DNA from: Flavobacteriaceae bacterium
GTDB taxonomy: Bacteria > Bacteroidota > Bacteroidia > Flavobacteriales > Flavobacteriaceae
Reading direction: 5' to 3'
Assembly: GCA_023264015.1 (NCBI GenBank)
Contig: JALQTJ010000002.1
Span: 1-64,000 of the forward strand
DNA length: 64,000 nt
Shown here: positions 61,065 to 64,000 of the stretch, piece after piece
Layout of the letters: each line of letters opens with the position of its first letter
Numbering within the stretch: the first letter of the stretch is position 1
Notes under the pieces: model-generated
Database searches by the model: none
The model's input: the letters and a program-made list of their open reading frames with translations, nothing else
Told to the model about the DNA's origin: nothing
Program-made: the position numbers and the translations under genes

Positions 61065-61855
61065 TGCAATCCATTTCAATCATAGGAGCCGGAAATTTGG
61101 GGCAGAGTATTGCCACAGGACTCCTTCAAAACGGACACCAACTTACCTTGTCTAGGCGCAAAATTTCGGCGCTTTCGGCTTGGGAGACACGAGAAAACGT
61201 AAAGCTCACGACCTCAAATACCGAGGCCATTCAAGGAGCAGAAGTAATCATATTGGCCGTTCAACCGCGCCATCTTCAAGCGGTGCTTCAAGAAATAGCC
61301 CCTCAATTGAATGCGAATCAAGTGGTGGTTTCAACTGCTGCAGGATACGGTATAGAGCGTCTTGAAGAGCTGTTGCCAAAAGGCCAGCCACTGCTGCGTG
61401 CCATGCCGAACACTGCGGTTTCAGTGCAGGCTTCAATGACCACCTTGAGCGCCAACACCGCCGGACGCGATTACCTCGATGATGTCGGCGCCTTATTCGA
61501 CTGCGTAGGACAAACGCTGGTCATTGACGAAGAACAAATGCAGGCAGCCACGGTGCTTTGTGCTAGTGGTATTGCGTTTTGGTTGAGACTGATCCGAGCC
61601 AACACTCAAGGGGGCGTTGAGATGGGATTCGAGTCTGACACCGCCTTGAAAATGGCCACCCAGACGGCTTATGGTGCTGCGCAACTCTTGTTGAGTTCAG
61701 GCCATCACCCTGAGGCTGAAATTGACCGTGTAACTACTCCAAAGGGATGTACCATCACGGGGCTCAACGTCATGGAACACCAAGGGATGAGTTCAGCATT
61801 CATCCAAGGGCTTTCTGCCTCTTTTGAAAAGATTAATGAATTGAAAAAGCAATAA
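61064..61855 (+). CDS. proC: Pyrroline-5-carboxylate reductase
   Basis: A 263-residue NAD(P)H enzyme making proline from pyrroline-5-carboxylate. The Rossmann motif is ISIIGAGNLGQSIATGLL, and the family signature is in KMATQTAYGAAQLLLSSGHHPEAEIDRVTTPKGCTITGLNVME. It sits inside the arginine operon, overlapping argC by 1 nt and 1 nt before argD. Arginine and proline synthesis share glutamate semialdehyde chemistry, so co-regulation makes sense. Confidence 0.93.
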   Translation: MQSISIIGAGNLGQSIATGLLQNGHQLTLSRRKISALSAWETRENVKLTTSNTEAIQGAEVIILAVQPRHLQAVLQEIAPQLNANQVVVSTAAGYGIERLEELLPKGQPLLRAMPNTAVSVQASMTTLSANTAGRDYLDDVGALFDCVGQTLVIDEEQMQAATVLCASGIAFWLRLIRANTQGGVEMGFESDTALKMATQTAYGAAQLLLSSGHHPEAEIDRVTTPKGCTITGLNVMEHQGMSSAFIQGLSASFEKINELKKQ

Positions 61856-61856
61856 T

Positions 61857-62981
61857 ATGAGCTTGTATCCGGTATATGCACAGTACCCCATCAGTATCGT
61901 TGCTGCCAATGGAATAGAGCTGACCGACGACAAAGGTCAAAAATACCTAGACTATTATGGCGGTCACGCGGTGATATCAGTGGGCCATGGCCATCCGCAT
62001 TACAAGGCCGCTTTACACGAGCAGCTAGACAAAATTGGATTCTACTCTAATGTTATTCAAAGCCCTCTGCAAGAACAGTTAAGCGAGCGTATAAACGCGC
62101 ATCTAGAGGCTCCTTATCAGCTTTTTATGTGCAGTACGGGAGCTGAAGCCAATGAAAATGCACTGAAGGTGGCCTCGTTTAAAACGGGAAGAAAAAAGAT
62201 CCTTGCCTTCACACATAGTTTTCACGGGCGCACCTCTGCCGCTGTAGCGGCAACGGATAACCCTAAGATCTGGGCTCCAATCAACACTGGGCATGAGGTT
62301 GATTTTGTAGATTTTGAAGACTTCGAAGAAAGCGAGCGCCTGCTCGCCACCGCTGACTACGCCGCCGTGATCATTGAAACGGTGCAAGGTGTAGGCGGAT
62401 TAGATCAGCCAACGGTAGCATTCACGGCTCACCTTCAGACCTTATGCAAAAAGTACGGCACCATGCTCATTGCTGACGAGGTTCAATCGGGCTTTGGACG
62501 AACAGGGGCCTTTTTCTCCTACCAGCGTTTTGGACTGCGTCCTGACATCATCACTATGGCAAAGGGCATGGGTAACGGATTTCCGGTAGCGGGCATCATG
62601 GTGCATTCAGACATTGAGGCGGTGATGGGCGAGCTAGGCACCACCTTTGGAGGCAACTTCTTGGCCTGCCGTGCTGCACTCGCAGTGATCGATATTCTTG
62701 AAAACGAAAAGCTCATCGAGCACGCTCTTCATCTTGAACAGGTTTTTAGAGCCGCTGTCGAAGAGGCACAGCTCAAGGCGACCATCAAGGGAGCAGGATT
62801 AATGATTGGTCTAGACTATGGAGCGCCCACCGCAGAGCTCAGAAAAAAACTGCTCTTCGAAGAACACCTCTTCGTGGGTTCATCGAGCAATCCTAATGTG
62901 GTACGCATTCTTCCGGCCCTGAACATTGACGAGCAGGCGATTAAACATTTAGTAGCCTGTCTAAAAAAACACAGCATATGA
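61857..62981 (+). CDS. argD: Acetylornithine/succinylornithine aminotransferase
   Basis: A 374-residue class III PLP aminotransferase converting N-acylglutamate semialdehyde to N-acylornithine. The PLP Lys lies in IITMAKGMGNGFPVAGIMV; other motifs are FMCSTGAEANENALKVA, LAFTHSFHGRTSAAVAATD, and LIADEVQSGFGRTGAFF. Its stop overlaps argF' by 4 nt (ATGA). Slightly shorter than typical ArgD. Ornithine aminotransferase (rocD-type) is less likely given the operon. Confidence 0.94.
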   Translation: MSLYPVYAQYPISIVAANGIELTDDKGQKYLDYYGGHAVISVGHGHPHYKAALHEQLDKIGFYSNVIQSPLQEQLSERINAHLEAPYQLFMCSTGAEANENALKVASFKTGRKKILAFTHSFHGRTSAAVAATDNPKIWAPINTGHEVDFVDFEDFEESERLLATADYAAVIIETVQGVGGLDQPTVAFTAHLQTLCKKYGTMLIADEVQSGFGRTGAFFSYQRFGLRPDIITMAKGMGNGFPVAGIMVHSDIEAVMGELGTTFGGNFLACRAALAVIDILENEKLIEHALHLEQVFRAAVEEAQLKATIKGAGLMIGLDYGAPTAELRKKLLFEEHLFVGSSSNPNVVRILPALNIDEQAIKHLVACLKKHSI

Positions 62982-63922
62982 AGCACTTCATTTCGATCAA
63001 AGACTTAGCCGACCCCAAAAAGGCGGTGCAAACCGCACTTGCACTGAAAAAGCAAGGGAGTAATCTTGACCGCTCGATGACAGCAGACAAAGTATTGTGT
63101 TTGCTTTTTTTCAATAACAGTCTTAGAACACGTTTGAGTACTGAGCGCGCAGCCATGTACCTGGGCATGAAGGTCATGGTGATGCAGATTTCTGAAACCG
63201 GATGGGCTTTAGAGTTTGAAGACGGAGTGATCATGAATGCTGATAAGGCAGAGCATGTAAAAGAGGCTGCTGCAGTTGTTTCTCAATATGCCGACGTGAT
63301 CGGAATCAGAGCTTTTCCGACCCTTTCCGATAAAGAGGCCGACCTTGAAGAGCGGGTATTACGGGCATTTGCACGCTACGCCACGGTGCCTGTGTTGAGC
63401 CTTGAGGGGGCTACAGAACATCCGCTTCAGGCTTTGGCAGACGCCATGACCATTGAAGAACATCGCACGGTAAGCCGTCCAAAGGTTGTGTTGAGCTGGG
63501 CTCCGCATGTACGCACACTTCCGCATGCCGTGGCCAACTCATTCGTCCTCATGATGCAGCGTCAAGAGGTAGATTTAGTATTGACCTATCCCAAAGAATA
63601 TGCACTAGATCCTGAGGTGGTTGGCAACTCAAAGGTGACCCACCAGCAAGAAGAAGCATTCGAGGGCGCCGATTTCGTTTATGTCAAAAACTGGAGCAGC
63701 TTCGAGCCTTACGGTCAAACTCCCAAGGTCTCAGATGACTTTACGATTACGGCCGCCAAGTTGCAAGCGGCTAAGTTTATGCACTGTTTGCCAATCCGTC
63801 GCAATGTAGTGGCCGAAGATGCAGTGCTTGACGGCCCCAACTCGCTGGTCATTCAACAAGCCAACAATAGAACATATTCAGCACTATGGGCCATTCGTGA
63901 ACTCTTAACCGCTGCGAAGTAA
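62978..63922 (+). CDS. argF': N-acylornithine carbamoyltransferase (ArgF')
   Basis: A 314-residue transcarbamylase of the N-acetyl- or N-succinyl-ornithine type. Carbamoyl-phosphate residues are in FFNNSLRTRLSTERA (about residues 44-58), followed by GWALEFEDGVIMNADKAEHVKEAAAV, HPLQALADAMTIEEH, and the C-terminal HCLPIRRNVVAEDAVLDGPNSLV. The HPLQALAD and RRNVVAEDAVLD pattern separates it from ordinary ornithine carbamoyltransferase. I cannot decide acetyl against succinyl by eye. It overlaps argD by 4 nt and argB by 1 nt. Confidence 0.92.
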   Translation: MKHFISIKDLADPKKAVQTALALKKQGSNLDRSMTADKVLCLLFFNNSLRTRLSTERAAMYLGMKVMVMQISETGWALEFEDGVIMNADKAEHVKEAAAVVSQYADVIGIRAFPTLSDKEADLEERVLRAFARYATVPVLSLEGATEHPLQALADAMTIEEHRTVSRPKVVLSWAPHVRTLPHAVANSFVLMMQRQEVDLVLTYPKEYALDPEVVGNSKVTHQQEEAFEGADFVYVKNWSSFEPYGQTPKVSDDFTITAAKLQAAKFMHCLPIRRNVVAEDAVLDGPNSLVIQQANNRTYSALWAIRELLTAAK

Positions 63923-64000
63923 TGAAGAAGATTACAGTACTTAAAATCGGAGGAGAGGTGTTGCAAGACGCCGAAAAATTGAGCCAGACTTTGTCTGAGT
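63922..64000 (+). CDS. argB: Acetylglutamate kinase, 5' part (cut by window edge)
   Basis: Only the first 26 codons are present: MKKITVLKIGGEVLQDAEKL and a few more. The VLKIGGEVL opening is the amino-acid-kinase phosphate-binding start of ArgB, and the ATG overlaps the argF' stop (TAATG). The kinase would phosphorylate N-acylglutamate before argC. The start and operon context make this likely despite the short length. Confidence 0.8.
   Translation, partial: MKKITVLKIGGEVLQDAEKLSQTLSE

Overview
The window looks like a contiguous, gene-dense piece of a Bacteroidota chromosome, most likely a marine-type member of the Flavobacteriales (Flavobacteriia). The evidence is the PorW/SprE-like type IX secretion lipoprotein, an F-type ATP synthase operon that lacks atpD/atpC and carries a His-rich periplasmic AtpB extension, several lineage-typical DUF proteins (DUF4837-, DUF4292-, DUF6168- and DUF6341-like), an HU-CCDC81-like protein, an N-acyl-ornithine type arginine operon, and many copies of the Bacteroidota -7 promoter element TAnnTTTG. 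I see no rRNA, CRISPR array, insertion sequence, prophage or obvious island. Almost all of it is housekeeping DNA.

Layout. 1-6.1 kb: RNase R, tRNA-Cys, folB, and the two amino-acyl-tRNA synthetases GlnS and GltX. 6.1-9.3 kb: ybeY, mnmG and a methyltransferase, with two ParB-binding parS-type sites flanking mnmG, suggesting an origin-proximal position. 9.4-19.4 kb: DoxX-like protein, holB, pgk, a LysM lytic transglycosylase, a DUF4837 lipoprotein, tatA, an M23 peptidase, a GH3-family protein, a UXS-like epimerase and purD. 19.4-23.7 kb: a small membrane protein, an arsenosugar-type mini-operon (AhpD-like protein, ArsS radical SAM, glycosyltransferase), patatin, and a plant-type-ferredoxin-fused reductase. 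23.8-31.6 kb: PorW-like lipoprotein, atpZ, a DUF6168-like protein and atpBEFHAG. 31.6-38 kb: an envelope cluster (lipoprotein, flippase, dut, nucleotidyltransferase, DUF4292 lipoprotein, EnvC-like protein), a thioesterase and an HU-CCDC81 protein. 38-46.7 kb: dprA, trpS, acyltransferase, recA, trhO, PSP1/RicT and a class A PBP. 46.7-57.1 kb: prolyl oligopeptidase, asd, alr, tdk, a 58-residue protein, rsmI, an OsmC protein, recJ, lpxH, enoyl-CoA hydratase, a GNAT protein and tRNA-Ala. 57.1-64 kb: tandem terminator-like hairpins, a DODA-type dioxygenase, and the arginine operon (GNAT, argG, argC, proC, argD, argF', argB), which runs off the right edge.

Main discoveries. (1) An unannotated 18-codon leader peptide at 58211-58267, with five Arg codons among its last seven sense codons, sits in front of the arginine operon and is a strong candidate for arginine-dependent attenuation. 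(2) A perfect 16-bp parS match forms the last codons of ybeY and a 15/16 match overlaps the mnmG stop codon. (3) At least seven genes have a perfect TAnnTTTG box ending exactly 4-5 nt before the start codon, which implies leaderless or near-leaderless mRNAs as a routine start mode. (4) A strong hairpin with a U-rich tail lies between atpE and atpF, where it could set c-subunit stoichiometry. (5) A structured, terminator-like element of unknown nature lies between tRNA-Ala and the dioxygenase gene.

Start codons were re-chosen where the longest reading frame clearly over-extends (gltX, the M23 peptidase, the AhpD-like gene, the reductase, the DUF6168-like gene, atpB, atpA, the 31.6-kb lipoprotein, dprA, recA, asd, the OsmC gene, recJ, the 56.3-kb GNAT and the dioxygenase).
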